A stretch of 64,000 bases of DNA. Source: Pholiota molesta (Eukaryota; Basidiomycota; Agaricomycetes; Agaricales; Strophariaceae). Positions within the stretch are counted from its first letter, which is position 1. Each line of letters starts with the position of its first letter. The position numbers were made by a program, and so were the translations under genes. The stretch is from contig JACGCK010000115.1 in NCBI GenBank assembly GCA_014925825.1, positions 62,001 to 126,000 on the forward strand, read 5' to 3'. The notes beneath the pieces are model-generated. The model ran no database searches. It was not told where the DNA came from and worked only from the letters and a program-made list of their open reading frames with translations. Positions 44,728-56,995 of the stretch are shown here, in pieces.

Positions 44728-46713
44728 TCATATCACTTCATCGACTTTGGATCGGTTGATACAGAACCCCTACGAGAAAAGACTATCAACATCCATCCAC
44801 GATACGATTGAAAAATCACGCACTGGAGTAACCCATTCTTTACAACCACAGCATTGACCAGCCCAATCATAATTCCCAAGTTTCGCTCCGCATTTCTTGT
44901 TAGGACAGATGATCTTGCCCGCGAGTTGTCCTTCCGAAAGGAAATGATCCATCCACTTCATCTGTCACCCGAAAGTGAGCTAAAGGTCCTGAACAATATA
45001 AAAAGCAGAAACGTACCGGTTCGACAAAGTATCCTGAACATTTAGGATTTGCAAGTATTGGGGCGCTAAGAGGAGCCATTGATTTGAATGAAGCACTATG
45101 TGAAGGAGAAGGCGGTAGACTTGGAGACCGAAGAGCAGCAAGTTTGGGATTGGCGGTCAGCTGGATGGCCAAGTCAGATGGACTGATGAATTGAGTGACT
45201 GGCTGGTCGATGGACGTCGTCGGCGACGCGGAGCTATACTCGTTTATGGCGCCTTCCTTCTCCGTAAAGAACAGCGCTTCCCCTTCCTTTCCGTTCGGCT
45301 TGTCTCCTGATGTTGGCGTCGAGATGACAGCCTCAGATAACTTCTGGCCTATCATCTTCGACGCTTGTATCGATATATCATCCGATGTGACGTCCGTAAG
45401 ATCAATATGTTCTGGATATGTCTTCGGCACTCCATTGGGCTCAAGGTCGTTCTCGCCATCGCTGTCAAACGCGGATATTGAGTCTGAGCGATCCAGGTAT
45501 TTGGAAGAGGAACGGAAAGAGCGAAGGGGATGTTCTTCTGGGATCATAGGCACGCTTCGTTCGAGGGAGTCGGTGGAGTTGATCTGCATGGAAGATTCTG
45601 TTATCTTTGCAGTGTTTTCATCGATCGAGGCCATCGCTAGGCGTTCCCCAACTGCTGCTCCGAACGAGGTCCGCGACGCTCGACGGGGAATGTCACCACT
45701 GGAGAGATTACTGGGCTGAAAAGGGGAGGAAGAGGAAGGTCGTCGCGAGCCAGCCGGGCTGAGGACGGCGGGCGTAGGAGGTCCTAGTTGACCATGATCG
45801 AGCATGTGCTCGCGTGTAGCCAACTCTTGCCTGTCGTGTGTTCAGCAGGGCAAAAAACGGACAGGAACTACCGCACGCACCTGCACATCTTACATCGTAT
45901 CCGTCTGCGTGGGCCACCCCCGGGCGTATTGGGCAGCGAATCGGACGGTGTGCGAGGGTATTTGGCAAACATCTCGGTCGGCGGAGGAGAGCCATCGCCG
46001 TCTGTCAAAAAATTATGTGCGGCTGTTTAGGTACAAAGTTGATGGCTAGGGTGATTTGTGATAACGTACTCATCACTTCCCCCATTGTGCGGTCCAGATA
46101 AAACATCCGGATGGCTTTCTCCCGACGCGAAATCTTGTACCGTGCATCGTGGAAGAGCTCGAGTTGTTGCAGGAAGCCAACGTTTGGACTGCCAGGAAGA
46201 TTAGAGACGCACCGACGTCGTCAACGAATAGCGGAACATACTCAACGAAAGGTCGCGACTTCTTGACCAGGTCCAACGCTGCTTGAGGGTCTATTTTCTT
46301 GCTGTACATGAGATACGCAGCCACGATGGTCGAGCTACGGCCTGCAGACCGAGGGAGTCAGATAGAGCATAGGCACGAAGACTTGCTACGTACTGACGCC
46401 GGCCTGGCAATGAACGAGCACCCCCCTCCCTTTGTCTAATTCGGCTTGTATGAAATGAATTGATGGAAGAAAGTGGGTGAGGATGTCGGCATCTTCAGTG
46501 TCGTCGATCTGGATTTGGTGGCGAATGAAGGTCTTTCGTGTCGAAGGTCATTACAAGCGAGTTTTGGCGCAAGCTGAAGAAGCGTACCTCGTGTATGGTT
46601 ATTTTACCCCGCATCGCTGACAGGATGCTGTATATCCCATGCGCCTTGAGGTTCGCGGCGTTCAGCGCGCTTCGAAGGTCCCCAATCCACAGCCCTGGTA
46701 TTACTTCGTCCAT
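44728..46713 (-). CDS. YVH1: YVH1/DUSP12 dual-specificity phosphatase with zinc-binding C-terminus
   Basis: Yvh1 acts in cytoplasmic 60S ribosome maturation, releasing Mrt4, and in spore development. The zinc domain rather than catalysis is needed for the ribosome role in yeast. Eight exons (46588-46713, 46394-46532, 46242-46341, 46070-46188, 45881-46001, 45017-45830, 44824-44961, 44728-44769) close in phase for 532 residues. The phosphatase loop is H83-C84-Q-A-G-V-S-R-S; the likely general acid is in IDDTED (52-56). The zinc domain has IRCKMCRQELATREHMLDHG and, after a ~200-residue acidic Ser-rich spacer, CSGYFVEPMKWM, ICPNKKCGAKLGNYDWAG and CCGCKEWVTPGF. The spacer is longer than in yeast. 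The tail INRSKVDEVI ends the last small exon. A GTG-free ATG at 46713 fits the usual MDEVIPGLWIGDL start. Confidence 0.93.
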
Positions 46714-47540
46714 GAGAGTCGAGAGAGAGTTGTAGTGCAACAGAGAGTTTCAAAGGAACGAGACATCTGTGCGCTGAGCTTGAGAGCCGCCCGATCAAAT
46801 CATCTGGCTCAACGCGGCGCAATCCCAGCAGCGTCGGCCCCACCTGTTGGCTCACTCCATACTCTAGGCAAGCAGAAAAATGAGCATAATTCTGCGTATG
46901 AGTCTATTATTGAATATTGACGTCCTACACTGCATTGAATTCTAGCAGCGCCTCAGGATGATATCAGTCAGTACGTACCAAACATGGAGTCTGACGCCGC
47001 CAACTCGCACCACTGCCATATTGATGGATTAATGGAGTTGATGTTGAGGCAGCATAGGGCAGCATCCAGTCGAAAATAGGAGATCAATTATGGCACCAAA
47101 GTTCTCAATTGTAAGAACAAAGAGGAATGGACTGGAATTGTTCAGACAATGCGCAGAGGCATATTGACGGAAACCCGCGTGTCTGCGAGTTAGCGCACAT
47201 CGGAACTTCACTTATTGACATCCACCCTACCAGAAGGGAAGGCCGAGGACAATGAAGACGCGAACAGCCATTCGGGCATTGTGGTTCAAATTTCGCTATT
47301 GTGCTTTGGAATCATTTCGTACAACGTATCATTTGGATGTGTATACTACAAAGTGTGCTGCTTCAACCCCAAGTAAATACTGTAGGTACAATGGGTGCAA
47401 GAAAAATACAATGATACAAAACAGGCGGTCCTGCAAGAGCTCGACGGATATCATGGATACAGGGTATGGTACTAGAATGAACATACATAGTTGATAATTA
47501 CATGTAAGAAAAACACGAAGAGGGTCCATGGTCGGAAAGT
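46714..47540. other. Intergenic, no supported gene
   Basis: Short ORFs only. It should hold the YVH1 promoter and the 3' UTR of the next minus-strand gene. Confidence 0.5.
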
Positions 47541-48172
47541 CTATGACACGCGAGGACCCGCAGTGGGGAAAGCCGTCACCGAAATGACGGAGGCGCGTCG
47601 TGATTTATTGGGGTTTTCGCCGAGCGCCACGCGGTAAGGGTGGACTCGGGCGCCCTTCGCCAGCGGGCGTTGGGGGTTGCGGCAGATTTTGTGCAAGGCG
47701 GGGCCGACGAGGAGAATGCCCCCGCCCTTGCCATTGTGGGTGGTATAGTTGGAGACGTTCGCGTCCTGTGCGCCGGGAGGTGGGAATAGGATAACGGCCT
47801 CTGCGTTTTCCATTTCGCATGGAATCAAGCGGAAATTCGGAGGAAGAGTTGAGGGTAGTCTAGACGAGAAGCCATCTGGAGGCGAGGTAGGCGAAGAAGA
47901 ACGTGAACTGCTCGTGGCAGATGAAGATGTGGATACGCGGCGGTCGTGATTCATCTTGTTCATAGGAGCATTAAAACGTATAGGGCGCTAGACACACAAA
48001 AACCATAAGAACTCTGGAACGTATCCGAGGCGGAATGAGCACTTACTGCATTAGTTTCGGGGGCGTATTGTACATTAGAAAGCGTTGAGCGCGTAAGGAG
48101 GGGCAGTTCGAGAGTGTGAATAGATGGAAGGGTTGGACGCTCGGATCCGTTGTTCATGAATTTTGAAGACAT
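47541..48172 (-). CDS. Unrecognised small fungal protein with a conserved-looking C-terminus, 179 aa
   Basis: Two exons, 48047-48172 and 47541-47954, joined in phase 0, give 179 residues. The N-terminal third is disordered (SIHTLELPLLT, then VSTSSSATSSSRSSSP). From residue ~75 a more ordered domain follows: FRLIPCEMENAEAVILFPPP, GGGILLVGPALHKI, then RPLAKGARVHPYRV. That last basic segment and the preceding beta-like repeats look conserved, but I can attach no named domain or function. No signal peptide or membrane segment. The mix of a Ser-rich linker and a short terminal domain fits a regulatory or nuclear protein. Confidence 0.6.
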
Positions 48173-49106
48173 TGGCGGCGATGGAATGAGTGTTCCAAGA
48201 AAATAGCCTTAGATGATGTTGAAAATTGGACGTCGATGAAAGTGGTGAAGAATTATAAGACTACTCCAGGTAATCAAAAGGCCGGCCTTAGTATAAGAAT
48301 AGGTCGTTGTTGAATGGGTGAAGAGAGAAGAGCGTATGGGTATAAGGTTGACAGAGCCAAGAAAGTGGTGGAGGCGCTGAATTGGAGAGAAAGACCATTG
48401 CGGGCACTTTGCTTTATAGACCTAGAAATATTCATAACCGAATGCCAGTAAAGTCAATGAAGCCTGGATTTGATTGCCCTAGATGTGAGAAGACGCCAAG
48501 GCCATTGAAAACCCTTTATTGCATGAGAGCGAACATCGAAGGCCATTGTCGAGGGACAAAAGGGCCAGTGTTTGGTCCCATATTTGGTAAGCGGAGCTTC
48601 AAATTAATCCCTCCGAATTTCCGAAACAATGCTCGCTGGTTGGGAGAAGCCAGGGAGAAGCGCTTCCACAGTTATGCGCATGCCATAAGGGTAGGAGAAT
48701 AATTGAGAAATATTTAACCATTATTCTCAACGAGCTTCTCATGGCCCATGGGCCGTCGGTAATTCGAGCCACAGCGTTTATCGACAGTCCACTAGTTTTA
48801 TTGATGTCACGTGAATTTGAATCTCGACTGAAAGTTCGGAACACTTTTGCACTGGTAATCGGTGACCAGCGCAGACATAGAGCTTTACGCAGTTCAGAGG
48901 ACATTTTATGCAAGGGTGGATCATTGTTGGACTCGTGAACCATCATAGTGAGTTGGAGAGGGGAAATTGGGACTCCGCCCCGACGCGTCTGAAAATAGAG
49001 TCATCACGTGCCCGTCATAAATTTATTTCTCCGACGGCGTTCAGCGCCCCGGCAAAGAAACTTGACGCTCGCGCCCACGAACATCTCCTCTAGACTGCTA
49101 TCTATA
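48173..49106. other. Divergent promoter region
   Basis: Lies between the starts of the small protein (-) and RPC19 (+). ORFs here lack motifs. No RNA gene seen. Confidence 0.5.
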
Positions 49107-49850
49107 ATGACCGAGGCTGTAGAAAAGATCAAACTGGTAAGAAAGTTCTCCTTCGTCCTCCAAACGTGTCCACAAAAGCTTACGATGAAACCATAGCTAA
49201 AAAGTTCTCCTGATCTCTCGACGGCGACGTACCAAATTCACGACGAGTCTCATACAATCGGAAACTCTCTACGATGGATGTTGATGAAAAAGTGGGTTCT
49301 TTCATGAAATGCTGAAGGTTAGAGAAGCTTATGAGTGTGGATTTAGCCCAAAAGTGGAATTCTGTGGTTATAGGTGACTATGTTTCCCTGCTCAATGCAA
49401 GTCGGCGGTTCTGGATCGTGACGCAGGAATTGCACAATGAACACCCTCATATGAAGCTTTTTGGAGCCATGCCCTTCATCAGACATGTGTTTCATTGACT
49501 TCCTCTGCGGTAGTCCAGCTGGACTCGGTGACTAACCTATCCCTCGTTCACCGAATCCCAAAACATTCGTCATTGCGAGGACATCAATGTGCTGATCTAC
49601 CCCTTTCTGCCAGCGTTCCCCACCCTTCCGAAAACGTTATCAACATTCGCATCCAGATGTACGGTATGTCAAAACACCAACCTTCCATCAAAACAAACGA
49701 CTCAACACATGACTCGCAGACAACGCATCTTCACTGGACACATTGATCGAGGCCCTGGGCGAGCTCGATAAGGTATGCGAAGCAGTGGAGGATAGCTATT
49801 TGGATAGCTTGAGAGAAGGCAAATTCGAACGCTGGGAAGAGCGATTCTGA
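49107..49850 (+). CDS. RPC19: RNA polymerase I and III subunit AC19
   Basis: AC19 pairs with AC40 to form the alpha-like assembly platform of RNA polymerases I and III in the nucleus. Five exons (49107-49136, 49197-49291, 49347-49373, 49614-49663, 49720-49850) join in phase for 110 residues, a typical length with a short N-terminus. Motifs of the alpha/Rpb11 dimerisation fold: TYQIHDESHTIGNSLRWMLM, then NPKVEFCGYSVPHPSE and NVINIRIQMYD. A C-terminal helix follows (ALGELDKVCEAVEDSYLD). The third exon is only 27 nt, and the intron after it is 240 nt, much longer than its neighbours. No frame breaks. Confidence 0.93.
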
Positions 49851-52800
49851 GAATTGAAGAATCGTCGGAGAACGAAGAGAAGAAAAGGAACCGTAGTATG
49901 TTCTATTCCGAAACGAATCTTAGTTCCATGTGTGCTCACCCAACTCTTACCATTAGGATCCCACGCGTTCATTCAACTTCGAGTCAGATCTTTCGACGAT
50001 GGGCGCTTATTTGTTCTTTCATCGATAATGAACCATTCCCCCCAAACCCCAAGGATAACGGTCTCGATCTTTCACTTTGGGTACCTCTTTTGTTGCGCCT
50101 GGCGCCGTCAGTCAAGCAGCACTTAGATTCCGTATACCGATGGCTTGGAATCGGCCTCACCTCAGGAAAACGTGCCGCCCTTATTCAGGAAGCATTCACA
50201 TCTACCTCAACCACCGATTTCGCGACGGAAGACAGTCATGTCTTGAGTCATCCTCTAGATAGTGATCGATAGCATCTCATTTCCTTTCTTGAATCCGATC
50301 GTCATATACACTTCGTGTTATTCAATTCTACGTTTGCCTATATACCTAATCTGCAGATACACACATGATCCAGTAGACGTATGGTCGGAAGATAGTCTCG
50401 TGTATCGAGTGCTGCATAACGCGGAGTCAGAGGAATAGCTACCGCTCCATTGTTCTCCATCCCATTGTTCTCTGTTCACTGCTTCCGCTGCCTGTGTGAT
50501 CAGAGATATCAACGCGATAAGGAGACGAAAAGAATCGACCGAAAAAGACTTTTAAACGTGCTTTTGGTTGACTCGTATCGACACTTCATTTTCAACGAAG
50601 TGAACCATCGACACGAGCCTAAGCCCAGGGCCCAACGACAAGGGAGCACGGGGAGAGTTAAGGCGCCCAAAAACATCGGACACCAACCCGCCGTTGCAAT
50701 CAACAGCAGGCTCACCACCCCTGGGGAAAGAATACCTCACCTTTACCGATGACGAACCCCACTAACATATCTTGAGGCTTTGGTGTTTTTGAGTTCTTGA
50801 GGGGCGCTCATATGGCCGAACCTATTGAGTTAAGTATACTCACATCATGATCAGTGCTGCCGTGAGATTCAGATTCGAGATTATTAGATGATTAACAGTT
50901 GAGGACTTGAGAAAATTTTGAGGCAAGACATCTTGAGGCTCGCATCTGGCGGATCTACCTACATAGCACCAAGTATACCCTGTTGGCAGTTTATTGAGTT
51001 CCTTAGAGAGTCCTTGATAATAAAATTAGTCGATGATAAACACCTACAACAGATCAAAGCGCATACCTTTATTGACTACGCAGACAGAGATCCCAGAAGA
51101 CTAAAGGCGATGATCGATGAAGTAGTTAGTAAAAATGATACGCGATTTTAAACGATAGACGACGTACCTTAGAGAGTGCACAGCAGAACAGACCCGAAAG
51201 AACTCAGCAGCTAAAGATGGTAGGTGAAGAAGTAATGATTAGCGAGTGGGGATGATGAACCAAGGGACCACAGCTCACACGACGAACAGATTTACACAGC
51301 CAGAGATCATATCTAAGGGATAGAAGAAAGGATGGTCAGTAATGGCAAAAAATCGCCCAATGGCCATAGGCCTGCGGCCCCTACTCGCCTTGAGGAGTGC
51401 CTAGAGAGAAGCCGAGAGAAGACGAGAGACTAAAAGGCGAGGAAGGGGAGCGTCAGCTAACGCTCGAGAGTTCGATAGAGGGTGGCGAGTGCCACTGGGT
51501 GTCGATAGCTCACCTTGAGAACCCAGGGATAGAGCGAAGCAGACAAGAATCTAAAGGAGAGATGTGCGTGTCAGTAAAGTGGGAAGAGAAAGAAGATGCG
51601 GAAAGAAACATGGAACAAAGGGAACTTTATAGTGAGTGGCTTGCGCAAAAGTCCGTCGCGCAAGCCACATGAGGCCACATGCTGATCGGGATCGCAGCCA
51701 CTCATTTAAGATCGGACTGTCTATAAAGGTAGAAGATGACCATTTTTAGTAATTCGTGGTGGCGTGCATCAAGGTCGCAGCGCACTCGCCTTGTGATTGG
51801 CGGCACGCTCATTTACGTGTTTCTGTTTCGGCATCCCGGTACATACGCTATGACACACAAATCAGTTGTCTATGTTTATTATTTGAAATCTGCAGAATAT
51901 TCACATAAGTATGGAGCTCGAAGAAGACGATTTCCCATGTATGTTTTTCGATGAATAATCAGCGGGGTGTTGGTTCAGAAGTGAAGTAGCCGCGTGTGTT
52001 TAGTCTATCATTCCCTTCATTAGTAAATGGAGACGGAAAAAAATCATCAAACGTGAGAGTCCGTGGATCTAAAGAACAAGACACCGCTAACTAAATGGAA
52101 AACCGCTGCCAGATAGAAACAGATAGAGTCTGATAGAGTGCGCTTGACATGACGCGTTGCCGGAAAATCCAATCCAGAAAAGGCGTGTTACCCAAAGCCA
52201 TCTTGGAAGCGTCTGATCTTGTGATGGATTTTTGACAGTCCGTTGCAATGGTGCTTGTATAGAGTTCGTGGCCGTATGCCTCGTTGTGCGATAAACACCC
52301 CAGTTCAAGCGTTCAGCCAATAGTTTTGCGTGTGGGCGACTTTGATCAAAAGATTTAGGGAAGATCCGTCGCGATAGAAGCATCATTGTGGGCAGTCAAG
52401 CAAAAATGCAACGTTTGCGCTTGGTTTGAAATTGCGCCGTTTAGAAGCTCCTTAACCCGTCAAGGGCGGTGATTCTATGACAAGAAGCCTCTGATCATTG
52501 GTCTTGAAGTAGTTCATGATTTTTTCACCGTGAAAAAGGAGGTGTATTGGTGAAAGCTCTTATCGGATTACCATCGATTGTTTTCACGTGATTTGTCGGC
52601 GTTAGGCGCCCCTGCTAACTCAAATAAGCGCCGGTGGTCTTTGACTTGTACATTAATCGTGTTTGAACCTCTGGCGCCCATAAATTATAGCTCTTAAGCA
52701 CAATAAAGCTTTGATATGAGCTGTTCCATCAAACTGATAACAATACATTCAGAGAAATCCAATTCGCTAATATCGTGCGGCTCCTGCCAAACCATTCACA

Positions 52801-53592
52801 AGATGGTCTTCACATGTGCGGACGGATAATTGTAAGAGCGAATCTTTACACGAGCTTTCAAATGTAGATACTCTTATTTAGCACTTTGATCTAAGCAGAG
52901 TCTCTCTTTCAAATTTACGTTACTGACAGCTCGGCATGTCGATAGAATATGCTTGATGCTAAATACAACTAATTCAACCGCTAATTGCGCCTTGTACCGG
53001 TCCTCACCTCCACAATCCCAAGAACAAAAAAATTAATTGTCTTCGATTGTTCTCAATGAGGCGCTGGCGTTATAGACATGCACGTCCGTTTTTTGGCGGG
53101 TCTTCATCGATAGTATTTTGTCCGATGACTTCTGCAGTTATTGCTAGCTCCAATTGGCGAGCTTGAGACAGATAAGGACAGAAGAGGACGATTGTCGATT
53201 AGTACCTATTAGTAACCGAGGTCCCATGGAATATCTACAGGCAAGAGTCACGTGGTATCGTGACAGAGAACGCTTTGACACTGTCACTAGAACGTCCAAC
53301 AGCAATCTCAGGAGATCTCCGTTTAGCACATTGCTTGTATCGTAAGAGCTTTTAACCCTTGAAATTCTTGAACTAACCGTCATTCTCAGTCTAGTTTCCA
53401 TTGATATCGCACCGAGAACAAGCCGGGAACGCGAATTGTATCAAATATTCATAATTTTTGCAGAGCCAGTCGTCTCTCGATAGAATTGCAGTGACCAGTG
53501 TGAACGATCGAGTATACTGTAAGCGCAATCCATTGGTGTAGCTGTATTGACCTCATAAGTACGAAGGTTGAGCGCGTGAGCCATCGGAAAAT
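49851..53592. other. Long gene-poor region
   Basis: About 3.7 kb with no supported gene. A plus ORF 49898-50272 (124 codons) has a hydrophobic/aromatic patch (LDLSLWVPLLLRLAPSVKQH) but no family, splice partner or start context. A 91-codon plus ORF (51397-51672) is Glu/Lys/Arg-rich and low complexity. A strong inverted repeat lies at 51636-51668. The region may contain decayed repeats. Confidence 0.45.
51636..51668. repeat. Perfect 11-bp inverted repeat (hairpin)
   Basis: GTGGCTTGCGC and its exact complement GCGCAAGCCAC are separated by 11 nt. It sits ~60 bp upstream of a TATAAAGG (51722-51729). It may be a terminator, a regulatory hairpin or part of a repeat end; no gene nearby explains it. 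Confidence 0.7.
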
Positions 53593-56102
53593 ATGACAAG
53601 CGATATCCTTAGACTCCCTCCCTATCCCTCGACGCAATCTCGCAAGGCTCTGCCCGCATCTCAGCGTGCGGCTCTAAACCAGACGATTGCTTCTACCCTA
53701 GGCACTGTCTTATCGCTGACCCCGCAAAAGCGCGATACACAGTCCACACGCGACTTCCTCACCACCTACGCCAGAGACACCGCCTTCCAAACCCTCCAGA
53801 ATTTTCTATGGCACGACGAAGCGGTTGCGCACCCGAGCGGGCCAGTGCGAACGGCGGATGAAAAGCTCATCCAGAAACGCAGTCTTCTTTTGGCGGAGAA
53901 ACTCGCACAGACAGCGCCCGGGCTTGATGTTCAGATTCTGCTGGATCTGTCCATCATCTACGCGCGAACGCAGCCGTCGCACCTGCACCTCGTGTTCACG
54001 GCCGCGGTGGAGTCCCTCCCTGGCCTATCTCAGATTATCTCCAATGATCTCGTGCCCGGGTTCACGACGCTCCTGTCCCAACAGACCCCGGCGTCCCAGG
54101 GCCTCTATGCGCAGAGGAAAGTCGCGGAATGTGTGTTCGCTTTTTTGCGCGGGGCAAAGGGCACCCCAGATCTTATCCGTCCGTTTGCGCATAGCAAGGA
54201 ATTTATTCTTGCATTAGCTTCCCTGTATGACGTGGGCATGACTGCCATTGCCACTTCATACGGGGGGATTCCAGCGTTATCCGCTGGGATTTCGGGCCAG
54301 GGGAGAGAGGCGGACGAGTGGGAGAAAATATGGATAGAGACCAAAGTCACGCTGCTCGATGCCTTCCACATCGTCTTGAGTGTGCTCATCGATGGCCTCG
54401 CGGCGTCTCCCCAAGGACCGCGACTAGCCGCTGAGGCAGAGCGTACTTTCGATATCATTTTTGCCCTCCTAGAGGCTCCTTCATCGTCGTCCACTGCTGC
54501 TTTGACGCCATTTCTCAATCAGTCCTTGCTCGCTGACTATCAACAATCTTACTCGCTCTCGAAGACCCTCGCCTCTGCGCTGAAGCACGCTCAAGAAAAG
54601 GATGCCCGCCTGGACCTCTTGGAATCCACTCTACAGTCCCTGGACTCGGCCGAATCCACCGCCGACGATGGCTCCTCGAAAGCAAAGAAACCAGGGGCCC
54701 TCAAGATCCTCCTCCGTTCCTCTGGAATCCAACCCGGCATCGACAACCTCGGGACTCGCAATACCCCCCGCGCGCAAGCGCCTCTCGCCGTGCCTCCGAT
54801 ACCCGACCTCAAAGGCAAAACCCGCGCCGCCGCACCCCCCGCGGCGCCCTCCGACCCCGATCTCGACATCAAGGCGACGCAGGTGCTGGACATCCTCCCC
54901 GACACCCCGATCGACTACGTCAAGCTGCTGCTGGCCCACGACCGGTACGGCCGGGACCCGGAGAAGGTCGTCGAGGCGCTCCTGGAGGGCACGGCGCCTA
55001 CGGAAGAGGAGCTCGCGCAGGCGGGTGATGGTGCTGCTGCGGTGGACTTTGCGGAGCTGGTGCCGAGGCAGCGGGAGTACAGCGTCGCTCAGAGGCAGAA
55101 TGTCTTTGATGACGTGGATCTGGATATCTCGCGATTGCAGATAGGAAAGAAAGGTGTCGGGTAGGGCCATCATAATTGAGATTCCATTTGCAATATGCTG
55201 AACGTTGACTTTCTTTTAGCGACGAGGTCTTGCGGGATCGTACTTTCATCGAAGAGATGAAAGCCGATATCCTCCGCCGTGCCGAGGCCATTTCTGACGA
55301 CGAAGAGGAAGTCGAAGACTCCGAAATCTTCGGCACTGGCGCTGCAGCCCCGAAACCCAGCAAAGGCAAGGGCAAGGCTGCGGATGGTGCGCCGCGAGCC
55401 GCTGACCTGGGCCCTGATGACGAGGACGACGTCGTTCATCTGCGGGTCGCAGGAGACGGTGAAGACAGTGGTGATTCAGACGAGGACGGCGATGCTGAAG
55501 ACCGAGAGGAAGAACGCAATCCGGAAACTATCCTGGAGCTTGCGTACTTGCGCGATCCTAAGTTGTTCGATCGGGATGCTGCTACACGACGAAGCAAAGC
55601 TCGAGACGAATTGAAAGCCCAGACGGGTGAGTCCTCTTACGCTTCTTATAGTTTGCCTTATCGGCTCATAATTTTTGCACAGGTTGGGACAATGAACAAA
55701 TTGAAGGGTGGAAAGTTATGCTAGAACGAGACGTGAGTGCTCCATCCTGCAAATATACTTTATATTTATTATCTCTTATACGATTTCCAGCCGAAGCGCA
55801 AGGAGAAGATCGCCGAGAAACATGCTTTCAGGGGCAATGAAAAAGGCCTTGATCTTTCGGCCGGTGCTGGCGGTGGTCGTGGAGGAGGCGGTGGAAGAGG
55901 GCGCGGTCGAGGTGGCCCTCGCGGAGGTCGCGGACGCGGGGGTGGCGGCGGCAGAGGGGGCGGTGGTGCTGGAGGAGAAGCTAGTGCCCGTGAACGTGCA
56001 TGGAAGGACAAGAATAAGGCCAGCCGAGGGAATCATAACCGTAAACGTGGGCACGACAAGAAGATGGCTCGCGCTGGTGCTGTGGCTGGACCCTCGACTT
56101 AG
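53593..56102 (+). CDS. CUE3: ASCC2/Cue3-like CUE-domain protein (ribosome quality control trigger complex)
   Basis: Cue3/Rqt3 (ASCC2 in animals) binds K63-linked ubiquitin on collided ribosomes and works with the Slh1/ASCC3 helicase. Four exons (53593-55160, 55220-55626, 55683-55732, 55791-56102) encode 778 residues. The first ~330 residues are the helical ASCC2 N-terminal region. The CUE domain lies near 425-470 (ATQVLDILPDTPIDYVKLLL, with FDELVPRQREYSV-like sequence after it). A strongly acidic segment follows (SDEDGDAEDREEE). It carries the conserved NPETILELAYLRDPKLFDRD and WDNEQIEGWKVMLERDPKR blocks. The C-terminus is a Gly/Arg-rich RGG-type tail with a basic NHNRKRGHDKKMARAG end. No frame breaks. 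Confidence 0.85.
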
Positions 56103-56219
56103 GATAGCAAGCAATGGGATGCAAGTACAGGATATATGATGATACACTTGAAGTACGAAAGACGAGATACAGCGTAGAAAAGCAAGATGAAAGCACGTAG
56201 CGCGAAGGTAAATGAGTGC

Positions 56220-56759
56220 TCAAAACATTTTTGAAAAAAATCTTGGATCGTGTATAAGCTCAATGGTGTCATTGACCAGCTTCATGTCTAGTTAAGTGGG
56301 GGTTAGGATTGGTCGAATAGATTGTCGTTCAAAAAAGACACACCTAGATCCGACCCCATGCTTATGCAGACATGCATTTGCACTGTTGTAGAATTCGTTA
56401 CGCGGCCAATGACTTCGATGTATGTATCGGACACATCGGCATTCTGCAAAGACCTCAAATTAGTGCTATTCAAAAGAAATCCGCCGTACAGGTGGTAGCA
56501 GAACGAGAACACTCACACCGGGAGCTTTCACTGTCACCGTCACCTGTCCTCCGTCACTAGCTTCTGCTGTTATACGATCTCCATCGAGCTACAAAAAAGG
56601 CCATAAAGACGCGTCAATGAGCAAAAAGCCCATCGACCAAAATCTTCCCCTCACCTTGAGGACTTTGCATGGCAAACGGACATCTTTGTTGACGAAGTCA
56701 ACTAGACGTGCTGAGTTGACACGTGGGGTATGCTCTCTTTCGTTTTCGCCGGAATACAT
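56220..56759 (-). CDS. RFA3: Replication protein A subunit 3
   Basis: RPA3 is the small OB-fold subunit of the RPA trimer that coats single-stranded DNA in replication and repair. Four exons (56655-56759, 56517-56588, 56344-56443, 56220-56287) join in phase for 114 residues, the usual size. Motifs: TPRVNSARLVDFVNKDVRLP at the N-terminus, a central VKAPGNADVSDTYIEVIGRV, and VCISMGSDLDMKLVNDTIEL leading to a C-terminal helix. The order and spacing match the fungal Rfa3 family. It is convergent with the CUE-domain gene, 117 bp apart. No frame breaks. Confidence 0.9.
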
Positions 56760-56995
56760 ATTGTGTGCTAGGCAGGCCTAAGTTGAGGTTGGGTGGAGGA
56801 CGCGACCGCGCGTTCATCGCGTTCATAATTTGACCGCAAATACACGACAATAATCCGTGATTTCTCACGCGACATGATACATCCTATCGCCTCACTGATC
56901 CTGCTTTTATTCGAAATGTCCTCGTTTGCTCCAGCCATCGATGGGTATACAGGTATGTGGTAAAAACTAGTAGGTGTAATGCAGACTGCTCAGCT

